A stretch of DNA of 34,362 bases from an uncultured Paenibacillus sp. (GCA_927443375.1 CAKMKL010000147.1:1-34362), one strand, 5' to 3'. Counted from the stretch's first letter, positions 1 through 10,194 are shown. The notes: generated from the letters alone by a model not told the origin. Translations and numbers: made by a program.

Positions 1-22
1 AAAAAGCCACTACTCTTCTCCC

Positions 23-1348
23 CTAACCTTCGTTTTCGGATTTGCGCCGCGTAAAGAGACGGATCGGTGTACCTTCGAAATTGAACGCTGCACGGATTTT
101 ATTCTCCAAATAACGTTCGTAGGAGAAATGCATCAGTGACGGATCATTTACGAACACAACAATCGTCGGCGGCTTCACCGCAACCTGGGTTACGTAGTTG
201 ATTCGCAAGCGGCGTCCTTTATCCGTAGGCGGAGGGTTAATCGCTACAGCATCAGATACCACATCATTAACCAGATGCGTCGTAATCCGCAATGCATGCT
301 GCTGGGCAACATGCTGTACAACCGGGAGCAGCTTCTGAAGACGTTGTTTCGTAAGTGCTGACAAGAAAACAACCGGAGCATAGGTCATAAACAGGAAATG
401 GTCGCGGATGGTGTTCTCAAAGTTCTGCATCGTCTTGTCGTCCTTCTCGACAGCATCCCATTTATTCACCACGAAGATCGAGGCTTTCCCTGCATCATGG
501 GCATAACCGGCAATATGCTTGTCCTGGTCGATAATGCCTTCCTGGCCATTGATGACAACAAGTACTACATCAGCCCGTTCAATAGCACGCATGGCACGCA
601 TGACACTGTATTTCTCTGTAGTTTCATATACTTTGCCGCGTTTACGCATACCCGCCGTATCAATCAGGACATACCGCTGTCCATCCCGTTCAAAAGGAGT
701 ATCTATCGCATCGCGTGTAGTTCCGGCAACATCACTGACTATAACGCGTTCTTCACCGAGAATTGCATTCACGAGCGAGGATTTCCCTACATTCGGACGT
801 CCAATCAAAGCTACACGAATCACATCTTCATCGTATTCTTCATCTTCCTTTTCCGGAAGCTTGTCAGTTACCGCATCCAGCAGATCGCCGATTCCGGTAC
901 CATGGCTGCCGGAAATACCGATCGGATCACCAATGCCGAGGCCGTAAAATTCATAGATGTCTTCCGTACGTTTCATATTATCTACTTTGTTGATCGCCAG
1001 CACGATCGGCTTGCCGGACCGGAACAGAATCTGCGCTACCTCTTCATCTGCATTCGTAAGACCGCTTTTCGCCTCACACATAAAGACAATGACATCCGCT
1101 TCCTCGATCGCCAGCTCCGCCTGAACGCGGATCGATTTCAGAATCGCATCTTCACCGTCAATCTCAATTCCTCCGGTATCAATTACACTGAAGGATTTAC
1201 CGTTCCAGTCGGAAACGCCATAAATCCGGTCACGGGTAATCCCCGGTTTATCTTCTACAATGGCCAGTCTATCACCAATCAGCCTGTTAAATATCGTCGA
1301 TTTCCCGACGTTAGGCCTGCCTACAATGGCCACAACGGGTCTTGCCAT
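23..1348 (-). CDS. der: Ribosome biogenesis GTPase Der (EngA)
   Basis: Two tandem GTPase domains with P-loops [12 protein letters not shown] and [20 protein letters not shown] and NKVD/NKWD motifs, C-terminal KH-like domain. Start set at [10 protein letters not shown] rather than the longer ORF start. Confidence 0.97.
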   Translation of the reverse strand: MARPVVAIVGRPNVGKSTIFNRLIGDRLAIVEDKPGITRDRIYGVSDWNGKSFSVIDTGGIEIDGEDAILKSIRVQAELAIEEADVIVFMCEAKSGLTNADEEVAQILFRSGKPIVLAINKVDNMKRTEDIYEFYGLGIGDPIGISGSHGTGIGDLLDAVTDKLPEKEDEEYDEDVIRVALIGRPNVGKSSLVNAILGEERVIVSDVAGTTRDAIDTPFERDGQRYVLIDTAGMRKRGKVYETTEKYSVMRAMRAIERADVVLVVINGQEGIIDQDKHIAGYAHDAGKASIFVVNKWDAVEKDDKTMQNFENTIRDHFLFMTYAPVVFLSALTKQRLQKLLPVVQHVAQQHALRITTHLVNDVVSDAVAINPPPTDKGRRLRINYVTQVAVKPPTIVVFVNDPSLMHFSYERYLENKIRAAFNFEGTPIRLFTRRKSENEG

Positions 1349-1410
1349 ATTCATTCCTCCTGTCTTCCTTACGTATTTCATCATAGCAAAAAACAATTCA
1401 ATTGGAAAAC

Positions 1411-1446
1411 ACAATCGGCGAACCCCCGAATGAGGGCCCGCCGATT
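1411..1446 (-). terminator. Probable rho-independent terminator downstream of rpsA
   Basis: Inverted repeat aatcggcg...cgccgatt just downstream of the rpsA stop on the minus strand; T-rich tract is weak. Confidence 0.5.
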
Positions 1447-1533
1447 ACTTTACCCGGTATGACACCAAATATAAGACACATAAGTCACCCTATGCGGTAT
1501 CCTTATATTTCTGTGTAAACATAAATTAAGGGA

Positions 1534-2847
1534 TTAGTTATTGCCCTTGAATTTGTCCAGCTTGTCGCCGAAACGTTCAGCCAGAGTGAAGCTGAGGCCT
1601 TCGTTGCTGAGCGATACGTTAGGATTGTTCAGCACTTCTTTAGGCGCTCTGTCTCTGCTCTCTCTGCGTTCAGGTCTAGCCGTAGGAGCCGGAGCTTCTT
1701 CGGTTTCCTTGATGCTGAGGCTAACACGCTTCTCGGATGGATTGAAGTCCAGAACCTTCACTTGAACTTCTTGTCCTTCTTTGAGAACTTCATGCGGAGT
1801 GCCAATGTGCTTGTGGGAGATTTGCGAAATGTGCACAAGGCCTTCAACGCCTGGAAGCAGCTCAACAAATGCGCCGAAGTTTACAAGGCGTTTAACTTCG
1901 CCTGTTACTACATCGCCAATGTTGATTTTGCCGGCAGCGGAATCCCAAGGACCTGGAGCAGCCGCTTTGATGCTGAGGCTGATTTTGCCTTTTTCCGGAT
2001 CCACTTTAAGGACTTTAACGCGAACTTTGTCGCCTTCAGATACAACATCAGATGGTTTTTCCACGTGGTTCCAAGCGATTTCGGAAACGTGAACCAGACC
2101 GTCAACGCCGCCTACATCAACAAATGCGCCGAATTGAGTCAGACGTTGTACTGTACCTTCGATGATTTGTCCTTCGGACAGCTCGGACATAATCTTTTGT
2201 TTGTTGGCTTCGAATTCTTCTTCCAGCACTTCTTTGGCAGACAGAATTACCTTGCTGTTCTCGCGGTCCAGTTCTTTCACTTTCACGCGCAAGGTGCGGC
2301 CTTTGTAGTCACTGAAATCTTCTACGAAGTGACGTTCAACCATGGATGCAGGAATAAATCCGCGGGCGCCAACGTCAGCCACAAGGCCGCCTTTGACAAC
2401 ATCAGCCACAGTAACTTCGAATGCTTCTTGGGAAGCAAAATACTTTTCAAGATCTTCCCATGATTTTTCGCTGTCAACCGCACGTTTGGAGAGCACCAGG
2501 CTTTCCTTGTTGTCGTTAATGCTGACTACTTTGCATTCCACTTCTTGTCCAACTTCAACCGCTGCAGCAGCGTTGTCCAGCTGTACGGAAGAAAGTTCGC
2601 GAATCGGAATCACACCGTCGTATTTATATCCAATGCTTACATAAGCTTGGTTATCTTCGATTTTGACGATTGTTCCTTTCACGGTATCGCCTTTTTTCAG
2701 AGAAATGATTTCCAAACCTTCTTGGCTAGTCACTTCTTCTTCATTGCTGGCAACAGGCACAGTGGATTCCACAGTTTCCGTTGCTTCTACGGTTTCGTTG
2801 TTCTCAACATTAGCCGCAGCTTCCTGATTTCTTGTTTCTTCAGACAT
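1534..2847 (-). CDS. rpsA: 30S ribosomal protein S1 homolog (multiple S1 domains)
   Basis: Repeated S1 RNA-binding motifs (GxVxxLxxFGAFVDVGGVDGLVHVSEI, VNFGAFVELLPGVEGLVHISQI); located between plsC/cmk and der as in related Firmicutes. Confidence 0.93.
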   Translation of the reverse strand: MSEETRNQEAAANVENNETVEATETVESTVPVASNEEEVTSQEGLEIISLKKGDTVKGTIVKIEDNQAYVSIGYKYDGVIPIRELSSVQLDNAAAAVEVGQEVECKVVSINDNKESLVLSKRAVDSEKSWEDLEKYFASQEAFEVTVADVVKGGLVADVGARGFIPASMVERHFVEDFSDYKGRTLRVKVKELDRENSKVILSAKEVLEEEFEANKQKIMSELSEGQIIEGTVQRLTQFGAFVDVGGVDGLVHVSEIAWNHVEKPSDVVSEGDKVRVKVLKVDPEKGKISLSIKAAAPGPWDSAAGKINIGDVVTGEVKRLVNFGAFVELLPGVEGLVHISQISHKHIGTPHEVLKEGQEVQVKVLDFNPSEKRVSLSIKETEEAPAPTARPERRESRDRAPKEVLNNPNVSLSNEGLSFTLAERFGDKLDKFKGNN

Positions 2848-3016
2848 GTGATTACCCTCCTCGATTCAAAACCCCATTTATTTAAACCCGCGTAGCGCAG
2901 AGTTCAAAACAATCATTACATGTAATACCACTTGTATTTTTAAGTTAGTATGTTCCAAAAAATAGCGGTTATGCCGTTATTCCTCAGCATTCGTAAAAAG
3001 CCCAAAGCTAACGGCT

Positions 3017-3604
3017 CTATTTCGTACTGGGCTTGCCGGTCTTACTCATCTCATAAATCCGTCCCATAATTACGTCGGTAACATCTTCAAGAGATTCGCT
3101 GCCTGCTCCGGCAAATGAACTGAGATCAATGGGTTCCCCATAAATAACGGTCATCCGGCGGAAAGGCTTATAAGAACCGATAATAGCGGCCGGAACAACT
3201 GCTGCGCCGCTGCGAAGCGCAAAGCTTGCTGCGCCTTTCTTAGCAACACCGGAATCAGAGTTACGCGTTCCTTCCGGAAAAATGCCCATTACATGTCCGC
3301 TGCGAAGCGTATTAAGGGCCGTTTTAATGGATTCTTTGCTTACGCCGCCACGTTTGACAGGAAAAGCGCCCAGCTTGTCTATGAGCCAGCCCAGCACCGG
3401 AACCTTGAACAGTTCGGCCTTGGCCATATACTTGACCTGACGTTTCAGCTTAATCCCGATGGTCATCGGATCGAGCAGGCTGATATGGTTCGCGCAGAGC
3501 AGTACCCCGCCCTCCTTTGGCACATTTTCTTTCCCCACTATCTTGAGCGGGAACAGGATGGCATAAATCAAGCGAAGCAATCCACGGCAAATAACATAAA
3601 TCAT
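3017..3604 (-). CDS. plsC: 1-acyl-sn-glycerol-3-phosphate acyltransferase
   Basis: NHISLLDP (NHxxxxD) and FPEGTRN acyltransferase motifs; overlaps cmk. Confidence 0.92.
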   Translation of the reverse strand: MIYVICRGLLRLIYAILFPLKIVGKENVPKEGGVLLCANHISLLDPMTIGIKLKRQVKYMAKAELFKVPVLGWLIDKLGAFPVKRGGVSKESIKTALNTLRSGHVMGIFPEGTRNSDSGVAKKGAASFALRSGAAVVPAAIIGSYKPFRRMTVIYGEPIDLSSFAGAGSESLEDVTDVIMGRIYEMSKTGKPSTK

Positions 3605-4311
3605 GAATGATTTCTCTCCCCGTTAACATGAGATCTGCAGTGGGAGACAATAGCTTCCACGGCTTGATGGATATCCATATAGGTCGTGTCAAGAAGAATA
3701 GCATCCTCTGCACGGCGCAGCGGCGAAATCTCCCGTCCTTCATCAAGACGGTCACGGGCTGCAATATCGTGTTCAAGCTGCTGGAGAGTCACTGTTTCCG
3801 CATCTTTCAGCTCCTTGTAACGGCGGAGGGCACGTTCCTCCACACTTGCCGTCATGAAAATCTTCACTTCGGCATCCGGCAGTACGGTCGTACCGATATC
3901 GCGGCCGTCCATGACTACCCCTTTGCGGAGTGCCATCTGACGCTGCAGATGACTGAGTCTGGATCTTACGCCTTCGAGTTTCGAATACTGCGAGACTTGA
4001 CCGCTGACCTGAAGACTGCGGATATGGGGGGTTACGTCTTCCCCATTAATGAGCACCTTCTGTACATCTTCCTCCGGAATAAGCTCAATCACCATATCGC
4101 GGACGAGTTCATCCACCTGTTCATGGGCTTCCGGCGGTATGCCTTCACGGAGCATATACCAGGTAATCGCGCGGTACATAGCACCCGTATCAACATAAAT
4201 GTAAGACAGCTTGCGTGCTACCAATCGGGCTACAGTACTCTTGCCTGCCCCGGCAGGTCCGTCGATGGCGACGTTAATTCTGTCGTTAGTATGTGTACCC
4301 TGCCTATCCAA
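3601..4311 (-). CDS. cmk: Cytidylate kinase
   Basis: NVAIDGPAGAGKSTVARLVA P-loop, DTGAMYRAIT, DGRDIGTTVLPDA. Likely TTG start after GAGGAGG; the longer ORF start is not needed. Confidence 0.95.
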   Translation of the reverse strand: MDRQGTHTNDRINVAIDGPAGAGKSTVARLVARKLSYIYVDTGAMYRAITWYMLREGIPPEAHEQVDELVRDMVIELIPEEDVQKVLINGEDVTPHIRSLQVSGQVSQYSKLEGVRSRLSHLQRQMALRKGVVMDGRDIGTTVLPDAEVKIFMTASVEERALRRYKELKDAETVTLQQLEHDIAARDRLDEGREISPLRRAEDAILLDTTYMDIHQAVEAIVSHCRSHVNGERNHS

Positions 4312-4497
4312 CGGGGCATTCCTCCTCAAACACTCTTTCGTCCGGAAACAGGGCAATGCCGCATATTTCCAGGGAATTACTGATATTATCAAGAAAAAAG
4401 CAGGCATTGCCTGCGACTTATAAAATTATACCACAGTTTGGAACACAGTGCAAAACAGCATATGCCGCTAAAAGTATGCAAACATCCGGTAAAAGGG

Positions 4498-5166
4498 TCA
4501 GCGGTTGCGGAAATCAAATTGCCGTTCAAAGCAATAGCGGATAATTTTTTGCCGTTCAGTATCAGAAATGGACAAGAACTTCAGCATAACGAGACTGCGC
4601 CCGTTCTCCAGTGGCTTCATCCGCACAATTTCCCCTTCGAAATTCGCATGCTCCATGCTGCCGTTGCGGTAAGGAAGGAGCAGCCAGCAGCTGAGCTTGT
4701 CGGAAACCGAAAGCTTAACCTTGGCATCGCTGAGAAATGAAGTTCCCCCGCCTCCGATATCATCGGTCCGGACGAGAAAGCGGCTGCCTAGAGCATCCTT
4801 CACAGCCAGCTCAAGCTCAGCGTTAACGCGCAGAAAGCTGCGGCGCTGAATCTTGATGATAGATTCCGCCTCCGGCTTGCGAATCCGGACCATACGAATC
4901 ACATCTTCTTTAAATCCGGTAACATGAGTATTGAAATAATTCTTAATCCCGCCTTCAGTAATAAAATATGCGGAGAGCTCGTCACCCATAAACAGCTTTT
5001 TCAGCCGGCCCTTATCCACCTGCATCGGAATTTCAATCAGAAAAGCATCATCTTCCATATCCGCAATTCTGGACCGGTATTCGATTTCCGTTTCCGCCGG
5101 GTCACTGGAAGCTACCTGTATGTATAGATGTTCATTAATTTTGGGATACAAACCTGTCACCGCCAC
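4498..5166 (-). CDS. ypfA: PilZ-domain c-di-GMP-binding flagellar brake protein, YpfA/YcgR-like
   Basis: N-terminal YcgR-like domain, then QRRSFLRV (RxxxR) and a D-x-G-G-G-G variant of DxSxxG; conserved position next to cmk and ypeB. Confidence 0.82.
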   Translation of the reverse strand: MAVTGLYPKINEHLYIQVASSDPAETEIEYRSRIADMEDDAFLIEIPMQVDKGRLKKLFMGDELSAYFITEGGIKNYFNTHVTGFKEDVIRMVRIRKPEAESIIKIQRRSFLRVNAELELAVKDALGSRFLVRTDDIGGGGTSFLSDAKVKLSVSDKLSCWLLLPYRNGSMEHANFEGEIVRMKPLENGRSLVMLKFLSISDTERQKIIRYCFERQFDFRNR

Positions 5167-5257
5167 AAAGTTAGTAAGTTTATCTGTTTTTGATTATAGC
5201 ATGGCCTTTTGGCACCGGGTTAGTAAATATTATGAAAGTTCAGAATTTTAAACATAA

Positions 5258-5291
5258 AAAGGAGGGCTCCTCTAAGGAACAGCCCTCCTGC
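5258..5291 (-). terminator. Rho-independent terminator of ypeB
   Basis: Minus strand ggagggctgttccttagaggagccctccttttta: GC stem followed by a T run. Confidence 0.8.
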
Positions 5292-5302
5292 GAATCAAGC
5301 CC

Positions 5303-6661
5303 TTATTTATCCTGTGCTCCTGAGGAAGTCCGCACCTCTTCCACTGCCTCTTCATTTCCATCCGCTGCATTCAGATAAATCCGGTATTGGGAACCGTTGA
5401 TTTTTCCCCCGAATTCATACGTAAGAAGCTCCACAGCATCTTCATTTTCGATCCAGGCCAGACGGTGATAAAGCTCTTTGAATTCCGGATTCAAATGTTT
5501 TCTGACCTCCGCAAGTGATAGGCCGGGTTTGGGGATTTCGCGCTTTTCCTGATGTTCCTTGACAAAATCGCTCGCCTGGAACCCAGTAGGATCCCCTGTA
5601 TCCAATGCAACCCGCACCGTCATCTTCTCAGGATAGATCAGAACATCGTTCTGGCTGCTCACAAAGGTCAGGTTCCCGAGATTATCGTAACGGTCCGCAC
5701 TGACTGCGGTCATTCCCGGATAACCCTTTTGCTTCAGGAATTCGCCTGCTTTGGTCACCGCCTGTTTCATCGTGACTTTGGCCGGACCGACCTCGCGGTT
5801 ATCATTATACGAGATCAGCAACCCGCCTTCTCTTGTAAAGTCCATGCTGATCGGCTGCTGATGATCGGGGCTGGATACCATAGCCGTGAATGAAGCCCAC
5901 TCGGTGCCTTTCCCGTTCTCACGGACATCCACCTTCTCATTACCGCCGATGTCGGCAAACTTCACGGCTTTTGCTTTGATTTCCTCTGCAGTAACCGGCT
6001 TGCCCCCGAGTTTCTTCACGGAACGTTTGTCATAGATGCTCGCCACGGATGGTCCCCAATCCAGTTCGGGATAGGCTGCAACCCTTTTATCCACTGTTTT
6101 AAAACCGTCAATAATCGTATTGTCCTCAGCTATTTCCTCAGTCGCGAGCGCCGACTCCACATCCATCCAGCGCAGCTTATTGCCAATAACCTTACGCTGC
6201 ACATCCTGCAAATCCCTGGAAATTTCACCGGAGTTTTTATAGAGCGCCTTAAGGTTCCCCATTTCGGCTTCTGTCAGCGGCTTTTTCGTGAAGTCACGGA
6301 CAGCGGCTTTATAAGAAAAATTGGCGATCTTCGAAAGAAATTCCTCCGTCTCACTGAACGGTAACAATGTAAGCGGAAGCTGATTGATCTCATTCTGTGC
6401 CTCACTGGTTAACCGCCATACATTAACGAGGCCTTTGCGGTGCATTCCGTTAGAGGAAGAGTTCACTGCAAGGGTATTTCCGAGTTCACCATGAAGCCGC
6501 TCCACATGAAAAGAAAGATCATGGAAGGCTCGCTGATACTGATTCTCTGCTTTGATTAGAATTGAGTTTTTCTCCTGGTTCTCCTGATATCCCCAGACCA
6601 GCGCTCCTACCAGCAACAATGCGGTAAGCGGGAACATTATGGCACTTAATCTTTTGTACAT
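5303..6661 (-). CDS. ypeB: Germination protein YpeB
   Basis: N-terminal signal/TM helix, YpeB-like fold with C-terminal PepSY-like segments (VTMKQAVTKAGEFLKQKGY; LSLAEVRKHLNPEF); synteny with prsW and ypfA. Confidence 0.88.
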   Translation of the reverse strand: MYKRLSAIMFPLTALLLVGALVWGYQENQEKNSILIKAENQYQRAFHDLSFHVERLHGELGNTLAVNSSSNGMHRKGLVNVWRLTSEAQNEINQLPLTLLPFSETEEFLSKIANFSYKAAVRDFTKKPLTEAEMGNLKALYKNSGEISRDLQDVQRKVIGNKLRWMDVESALATEEIAEDNTIIDGFKTVDKRVAAYPELDWGPSVASIYDKRSVKKLGGKPVTAEEIKAKAVKFADIGGNEKVDVRENGKGTEWASFTAMVSSPDHQQPISMDFTREGGLLISYNDNREVGPAKVTMKQAVTKAGEFLKQKGYPGMTAVSADRYDNLGNLTFVSSQNDVLIYPEKMTVRVALDTGDPTGFQASDFVKEHQEKREIPKPGLSLAEVRKHLNPEFKELYHRLAWIENEDAVELLTYEFGGKINGSQYRIYLNAADGNEEAVEEVRTSSGAQDK

Positions 6662-6774
6662 AGGGCTGCAAGACTCCTTTCGGTAGCTTATTGCCGTTAG
6701 TTTGACAATAACTGAGAAGAGTTATGCACCTTATAGGCCCGCAAAAAAAAGAGAATACTTCCAGAGCTCCCTGT

Positions 6775-6921
6775 TCAGGCCCGTTCTTCAATCTCAAAAC
6801 CGCTGCTGCTGCTGCACAGGCACTGCTTGAAGCCCGTCTGTATCACTCCGTGCTCCTTGTTCCCTCTTAAAATGTAGGTTTCACCACACTGCTTGCATAC
6901 AATCCGCACTTTTACACGCAA
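6775..6921 (-). CDS. Small CxxC/CxC zinc-finger-like protein (48 aa, TTG start)
   Basis: Own translation: MRVKVRIVCKQCGETYILRGNKEHGVIQTGFKQCLCSSSSGFEIEERA*. Strong SD (aggagagaggtg) before TTG. Not in the supplied ORF track, probably because it is short and has no ATG. Confidence 0.65.
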   Translation of the reverse strand: MRVKVRIVCKQCGETYILRGNKEHGVIQTGFKQCLCSSSSGFEIEERA

Positions 6922-6996
6922 AAAAGACACCTCTCTCCTCTCTGGAATTCCTTGCTTACGGAACTTTCCGGGTAAGATTAAGTGTGTCCATCAAAT

Positions 6997-7692
6997 TTAT
7001 AGGTTAACCTCTTCCTCACGCTTCAGAAAACGAAATGGCGAGCGGCTGTTGGCGAGTGCCACCTTCCCCATGCCTCCATACCACAATACAGCCATCAGAG
7101 GAACGGTAAACCAGATCCAATAATTCGCTGTAGTACTCAGTATAAAGTCATAAATTCCGTGCCACAGCCAAGGAAGCAACAGGGAAACAAGAAGGATCCC
7201 TCTCGTCCCTTTCCCCTCAGAGAACTTCGCCCTGCCCATGTGGTATCCCATAATAACCCCGAACATCGCATGTCCCGAGACTGGAAGCAACGCCCTCATA
7301 AACATTGAACCGATAGAAGCATGGCTGTACCAGGCATACATTACATTCTCAATTGTTGCAAAGCCGAGCGAAATCGCTACAGCATATAGTATTCCATCAT
7401 AAGGCTCGTCAAATTCGGTATGATTGTAAATCATATGGTACAGCACAAACCACTTCAAGCATTCCTCGACTCCTGAAGAGATGAGGAACGAATCGACATA
7501 CGGACCGCCGTTCAGCCCAAGCACCATGCCTCTTTGAATGATCATAACCGGAAAAACAATCAGCAGTCCGACTATAAATACCTTTAGGACCATAAGCAGA
7601 GGTTCCTGATCATACTTGTCTTTCAGATAGAAAAAAGTCAGCAGCGCAAGTCCCGGTGCCACTGCCGACGTAATGACCGATAACAAAAGCAC
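6997..7692 (-). CDS. prsW: PrsW-family glutamic-type intramembrane protease
   Basis: Multi-TM protein with EECLKW, GFATIENVMY and GHAMFG motifs typical of PrsW; synteny with ypeB. Confidence 0.9.
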   Translation of the reverse strand: MLLLSVITSAVAPGLALLTFFYLKDKYDQEPLLMVLKVFIVGLLIVFPVMIIQRGMVLGLNGGPYVDSFLISSGVEECLKWFVLYHMIYNHTEFDEPYDGILYAVAISLGFATIENVMYAWYSHASIGSMFMRALLPVSGHAMFGVIMGYHMGRAKFSEGKGTRGILLVSLLLPWLWHGIYDFILSTTANYWIWFTVPLMAVLWYGGMGKVALANSRSPFRFLKREEEVNL

Positions 7693-7783
7693 CGAATAAC
7701 CTCCCCGAGCTTATCTCTCCTATCTGTTACCGCTATACCCGCGGAATACAGGAAAGTCATATTTCCAAACTAGAGGAAAAGAC

Positions 7784-7803
7784 CGGGCCGCAGGCCCGGG
7801 GTT
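7784..7803 (-). terminator. Probable terminator of mecA
   Basis: ccgggccgcaggcccgg stem; minus strand continues gtcttttcc. Confidence 0.6.
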
Positions 7804-7815
7804 CTCCTCAACCGT

Positions 7816-8430
7816 TTATTCCTGGCGCTTAAAATGAGTGCACAATAACTGGATTGCGTTCTCAGTCATAACGGTCTTTCCGTATTCATCCAGAACAGCT
7901 TCTGTAACAGGGGACGAATCCCCGAACTCTGACAATACGGCTACAATTCCCGTAAGAACATTCTCTTCATATTCCTTCGGATCGAAGTAGAGGTACCATT
8001 TATCGTTATAAGAATACAGTTTTCCCTGGGAAGTAATATTGCCGATGAGCACATGAGCCGCTTCAACCAAAACCTCAAAATCGCGGAATGCATACACAAT
8101 GGAGTCGCTTTGTTCTAGAGTAACTTCCATTTCGTAAATCTCTTCAGGCATTTCTTCTTCCCCGGCTCCACCGTACTGATGGTGATCATATTTCCCCCGG
8201 GTCACGATAACGACCATACCTTGCGCGGGCAATGCGAACACTTCCACGGCAAGCGGACCTGTAGCGTCAAAACCAAGTTCACTGTACGCCTGGTCCATCA
8301 TTTCCGTAAAAAGGTCATGCACCTTGGGAACTTCCTGCCACATATCTTCCTTCTGGATGCCCCGCTCGCTCAGGTCGTCAAAAGTGAGGAAAATCCGTAT
8401 CTTATCTTGACCTAATCGCTCTATTCTCAT
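7816..8430 (-). CDS. mecA: Adapter protein MecA
   Basis: MRIERLGQDKIRIFLTFDDLSERGI N-terminus and C-terminal adapter domain (YAFRDFEVLVEAAHVL...YLYFD). Confidence 0.9.
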   Translation of the reverse strand: MRIERLGQDKIRIFLTFDDLSERGIQKEDMWQEVPKVHDLFTEMMDQAYSELGFDATGPLAVEVFALPAQGMVVIVTRGKYDHHQYGGAGEEEMPEEIYEMEVTLEQSDSIVYAFRDFEVLVEAAHVLIGNITSQGKLYSYNDKWYLYFDPKEYEENVLTGIVAVLSEFGDSSPVTEAVLDEYGKTVMTENAIQLLCTHFKRQE

Positions 8431-8593
8431 GACAGGATCCTCCTTTTGCAAGCTCATTTAATATTAATGTATGATGAGTCCCGAGTAATGAGCCAAAAAT
8501 CGTTACTATGTATGTATGTTATCATTTTGGCGCTGTAAATGCACGTAAATAAATATTTTTATGACCCATTTATTCCGGCTGTCTAATAAAAAA

Positions 8594-8633
8594 AGAATCA
8601 TTTTGCGGATGGAATCATCCCCAAAATGATTCT
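8594..8633 (-). terminator. Rho-independent terminator of the 8651-9019 gene
   Basis: agaatcattttg...caaaatgattct inverted repeat followed on the minus strand by a T run. Confidence 0.85.
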
Positions 8634-8650
8634 GCAATGTTGCTTTGCGG

Positions 8651-9019
8651 TTACAAACCGGGTATTGCTGTATGAGTTTCTTTAAGAATTTGCTCTACCT
8701 CATGTTTTACTTCAGGGTTGCTGCGGATGAAATCCTTCAGCATTTTAAGATTGGATTCCTTGGATTTAATCGCAGACTCCTTGTGGTCGGCATTGCCCGC
8801 AGCCTTGTGCTCAGGTGCGTCATGGGTGCCGTCCGTTTGGGTGCTGCCGAATCCGGTCATCGCCATACCCATAATTTTGTCCCGTGCCTTCTCCCCTGCC
8901 CCCTGCATCTGGCCGCCCGGCTGCAGGAGCGAGGACATCATGGTACTGCGTTTTTTGGACATCATCATACTGGCTGCTGCACCCAGCATCACTCCGAATA
9001 GAAATGACGAAGTATTCAT
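8651..9019 (-). CDS. Small YtxH-like hypothetical protein
   Basis: MNTSSFLFGVMLGAAASMMMSKKRS glycine/methionine-rich N-terminal TM; SD upstream of the proposed start. Confidence 0.6.
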   Translation of the reverse strand: MNTSSFLFGVMLGAAASMMMSKKRSTMMSSLLQPGGQMQGAGEKARDKIMGMAMTGFGSTQTDGTHDAPEHKAAGNADHKESAIKSKESNLKMLKDFIRSNPEVKHEVEQILKETHTAIPGL

Positions 9020-9104
9020 ATCTCTAACCTCCTTGTATGGTAAAATCATGCTTAGTGTTCGCGGAAAGATTCCGGCTCATACAGCCAAACAACAAGAAAG
9101 CGAG

Positions 9105-10043
9105 ATGAAAAAAGTGGGTAAAGCAATATCAGCGCTCCTACTGGCAACCCTACTGCTGTCTGCTTGCAGCGGCGGGAACAACGGGGACACTACAGGGAGC
9201 AGTGTAACGCCATCAGCCACCGCTACCCAGGAAGCCACAGCAGCACCAGCTGACCCGGGTAAGAACCCTGCAGCTCCAAGTCCTTCCCCTTCTCCGGCCT
9301 CTGAAGGCACCGGAGGAAATGAAACAGCAGCCGCAACAGCTACTTCCGGAACAGGCGCAACAGCCCAGCCCAGTGAAGAACCGGCTGCAGCAGAAGTTCC
9401 GCTGCTGTACCATATGAACAAAAATTACGACATTGTCCCAAATGAAGAAGGTACGAATAAAAAAGTGGTTCTGCTTACCTTTGATGACGGTCCTAAGGAA
9501 GCGGATATGATTAATTCACTGATCGACACGCTGGATAAACATCAGGCGAAGGCAATCTTTTTCGTGAACGGCTACCGGGTGAAGGAACATCCAGAACTGC
9601 TAAAGCTGATCCACGACCGCGGCGGCATTCTAGGCAATCACAGCTGGGATCATATTGTCCTGAAAGACAAATCGTACAGCGAAGTAAAGAAACAGATTGA
9701 GAATGTGCAGACTATCGTGAAGCAGGTTACAGGTGAATCCCCGGTATTCTTCCGTCCGCCGCACGGTGCAGGCGGGGATGTCGGTAAAAAGGTAGCTGCG
9801 GAGAACGGCCTGCTTTATATGACCTGGTCTGTCGGATCGCTGGATTGGGAAATGAAAGAGAAGGAACAGGGAAAAACCGATACACTGATCAAAAATGTGA
9901 CAGACCAGCTCCATTCCGGCAGCAATATACTGATGCATGAGCTTCCATGGACTGTGGAGGCGCTTGATAAGCTGCTTACCACACTGGAAGGCAAAGGATA
10001 CAGCTTTGTCGACCCGCGAAGCATTGAGCTGAAGATGCGCTAA
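9105..10043 (+). CDS. Polysaccharide deacetylase family lipoprotein
   Basis: Lipobox LLLSAC after MKKVGKAISALLLA; Ala/Thr/Pro linker; NodB motifs TFDDGP, HSWDH, RPPHGAGG. True start at 9105, not 8718. Confidence 0.92.
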   Translation: MKKVGKAISALLLATLLLSACSGGNNGDTTGSSVTPSATATQEATAAPADPGKNPAAPSPSPSPASEGTGGNETAAATATSGTGATAQPSEEPAAAEVPLLYHMNKNYDIVPNEEGTNKKVVLLTFDDGPKEADMINSLIDTLDKHQAKAIFFVNGYRVKEHPELLKLIHDRGGILGNHSWDHIVLKDKSYSEVKKQIENVQTIVKQVTGESPVFFRPPHGAGGDVGKKVAAENGLLYMTWSVGSLDWEMKEKEQGKTDTLIKNVTDQLHSGSNILMHELPWTVEALDKLLTTLEGKGYSFVDPRSIELKMR

Positions 10044-10066
10044 GCATAAAGTACTTATAGCTGTTC

Positions 10067-10110
10067 CAAAAAAAGGGATCTCAGGCACTATTGCCCGGGA
10101 TCCCTTTTTC
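10067..10110 (+). terminator. Rho-independent terminator after the polysaccharide deacetylase
   Basis: aaaaagggatctcaggcactattgcccgggatcccttttt. Confidence 0.85.
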
Positions 10111-10194
10111 ACGTTTACATTAGGGTATGAACAGAACTCGATGAAAGGGAATACACAATTCATCATTAGCTGTTTAAGCCTCATAGCTCCAAGT

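Noticed and set aside
398-1462. Long plus-strand ORF (354 aa) opposite der, and similar ORFs opposite rpsA, cmk, serA, resE, rluB and others
   Set aside because: Antisense shadow ORFs of strongly conserved genes; low-complexity or implausible compositions, no RBS, no recognisable domains.
8718-9104. N-terminal 129 residues of the 441-aa ORF ending at 10043
   Set aside because: They overlap the minus-strand YtxH-like gene and precede a clear lipoprotein start (MKKVGKAISALLLATLLLSAC) at 9105.
9213-9413. Cysteine-rich minus-strand ORF (66 aa)
   Set aside because: Antisense to the Ala/Thr/Pro-rich linker of the polysaccharide deacetylase; a compositional artefact.
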